DNA of 64,000 nucleotides. Origin: Prochlorococcus sp. HOT208_60m_813O14. GTDB lineage: Bacteria > Cyanobacteriota > Cyanobacteriia > PCC-6307 > Cyanobiaceae. This document shows, piece by piece, positions 62,533 to 64,000 of the stretch. Position 1 is the first letter of the stretch. Each line of letters opens with the position of its first letter. The stretch lies in NCBI GenBank assembly GCA_002025945.1, contig MWOO01000188.1:80101-144100 (forward strand), in the 5' to 3' direction. The notes under the pieces are model-generated. The model was not told the origin of the DNA, searched no databases, and saw only the letters and a program-made list of their open reading frames with translations. Made by a program: the position numbers and the translations under genes.

Positions 62533-64000
62533 TTAAATTAGGTTCGGACCGAATGATCCATTCACATCTTTATTAATAAATGAGTTTAAATTTAGATGTT
62601 CATTCTGATCAGAGAACGCAATATTATTCAAATTATCATTACTAGTATTAGACATTACTGGATTCTTAAGGTCTTCATTACTGCTAACACATTCCCATGA
62701 TCCAACTTGCGAATTTATTTCTAATTTTCCTTCAACATAATTATTAGTTATCCAATCGTCTTTTGATTGTTTAATACCATTATTAATATCTGCCCTACTC
62801 CGTTTAATATTTGGTAATAAGGTTTCAGGTGCTTTTCCCACAGGAGACATTTTTGAGGCTGAAAGTGCATCAAATGAATCAACAGATTGTCTTGCATGAC
62901 TTCTTAAGGAATCTTTATCAAGGTTTAATGAATATAATCCTTTACTATCAAATAAATAATTTAATTTATTTTCAGCTTTATTAATATCAGATTCAAAATA
63001 ATTATTAAAGACTTTATCTCTATTAAAAATAAGTTTATCTTTATTACTTTTATTTAAGTCGGTCGATGAAATCTTACCTTGTTGATCAAAATTTGAGGAA
63101 ATTGAGATTATTTTTTCTTCTACTTCATTATTTATGCCTGCTCCATTTTTAGTTCTAGCTTTTCTTGAAGACGAACTTCGTGTGGTGTTAACTTCGTTCT
63201 CTATTTCTTTTCCCCAGATTTTCTGAAGTGTATAAATATCTGCTTCACTAAACCAAACCTCATTGTGGTCAGAACTGACGTTATAAGACATCATTGTCTG
63301 GTTACTATCAAATGACGGATTGTATCCATTCCCATCAGGATGATCTAATCCAAGGGCATGGCCGATCTCATGAATTATTGTTATTTGGTTTTCTCTTATA
63401 TTATCTGTAACTTTAAATTCAATGTCTATGTAATTTTCCGAAACGAATGCCTCGCCAATAGTATCGTTATTAGGATCATATTCAGTAGCGTATATGTCTA
63501 TTAACGAGCCATTGTTATTGTTGAATAATTCAAAATCAAGATCAATAAGACCATCAATTTTATTAAGACTATTTACTATAAATGATTTGTAATCTCCACT
63601 ATCAACTGTTTGAACAGTTCGCACCTCGCTATTTGTATCTGTATTATCTTTTAGCCACCCAACATCAGCAGAATCTCCCCCAGAGTGAATATAATAAGGC
63701 ACTTTTTTATCCTGCAAGTAATCCTTATAAATTGGATTTATTATGTTTACCCATTCATCACTATAGATTGAATTTGAAATTCTTATTATCTCTGCTGTAG
63801 GAGGAGAGCCAGCAAAGCCGTCATTATTTAAATCTTGAGAGAAAGCAGTTTCTAAGTTATAGAAAGAGGACGAATCTGCTTTAATAGGAGCTGCAGAAAC
63901 AAGTTTCCAGTTATCATCATAATTATGTTGATAGTAACTGCCATTAATATTTTTCCAGACAGTTGTATTAACGCCAAAAAGTTTATCAGCAGCAATAATT
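62533..64000 (-). CDS. Serralysin/matrixin-like M10 zinc metalloprotease, N-terminus beyond window
   Basis: ITIIHEIGHALGLDHPDG...QTMMSYNV (HExxHxxGxxH plus Met-turn); frame stays open from 63717 through 64000, with FSQDLNNDGFAG Ca-binding-like motif. Confidence 0.85.
   Translation of the reverse strand, partial: IIAADKLFGVNTTVWKNINGSYYQHNYDDNWKLVSAAPIKADSSSFYNLETAFSQDLNNDGFAGSPPTAEIIRISNSIYSDEWVNIINPIYKDYLQDKKVPYYIHSGGDSADVGWLKDNTDTNSEVRTVQTVDSGDYKSFIVNSLNKIDGLIDLDFELFNNNNGSLIDIYATEYDPNNDTIGEAFVSENYIDIEFKVTDNIRENQITIIHEIGHALGLDHPDGNGYNPSFDSNQTMMSYNVSSDHNEVWFSEADIYTLQKIWGKEIENEVNTTRSSSSRKARTKNGAGINNEVEEKIISISSNFDQQGKISSTDLNKSNKDKLIFNRDKVFNNYFESDINKAENKLNYLFDSKGLYSLNLDKDSLRSHARQSVDSFDALSASKMSPVGKAPETLLPNIKRSRADINNGIKQSKDDWITNNYVEGKLEINSQVGSWECVSSNEDLKNPVMSNTSNDNLNNIAFSDQNEHLNLNSFINKDVNGSFGPNLI

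Noticed and set aside
63582-63800. Plus-strand ORF MICNLHYQLFEQFAPRY...
   Set aside because: Antisense to the metalloprotease frame, which has clear catalytic motifs.
1-64000. CRISPR arrays, rRNA genes, IS elements, prophage or genomic-island signatures
   Set aside because: No regularly spaced repeats, no rRNA-like sequence, no transposase/integrase motifs found; gene content is core throughout.

Overview
AT-rich, gene-dense chromosomal window. It looks like a streamlined marine picocyanobacterium (Prochlorococcus high-light type), judged from composition and gene content: HLIP, Ni-SOD, ClpR/ClpP pair, ThiD2-ThiE, CbiET, Ftn2/ZipN, many DUF proteins of cyanobacterial type. About 60 protein genes are supported, almost all core metabolism or housekeeping: plsY (partial), glgX-type debranching enzyme, HU, cobD, ilvC, clpP/clpR, hemW-like, panB, ftsZ, ftsQ, ddl, miaB, folC, argD, murA, lpd, trpC, sodN/sodX, lnt, mnmA, nnrDE, sigma-70, pdhA, ftn2, ffh, rpsP, phoH, era, trmD-ispF, larB, thiS/thiE, ribF, surE, pheS, nadK, cbiET, ribD, ftsH, argF, lexA. 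RNA genes are tRNA-Gly(TCC), tRNA-His(GTG), tRNA-Leu(CAA) and the SRP 4.5S RNA. I saw no rRNA, CRISPR array, IS element or prophage. The observations most worth a second look are: (i) a serralysin-like M10 metalloprotease reading frame open to the right edge; (ii) an uninterrupted TrmD-IspF fusion frame; (iii) a Ni-SOD/SodX/His-rich metal-transporter locus; (iv) two genes (SpoU-type methyltransferase and sodX) whose conserved N-termini extend upstream of any ATG/GTG/TTG; (v) a translationally coupled pair of ~35-aa membrane micro-ORFs missed by the ORF track; (vi) tandem LexA-box-like repeats in front of lexA; (vii) a perfect/extended palindrome upstream of ftsH; (viii) a structured ~620-bp intergenic region upstream of HU. 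All family assignments come from reading motifs by eye; no database search was run.
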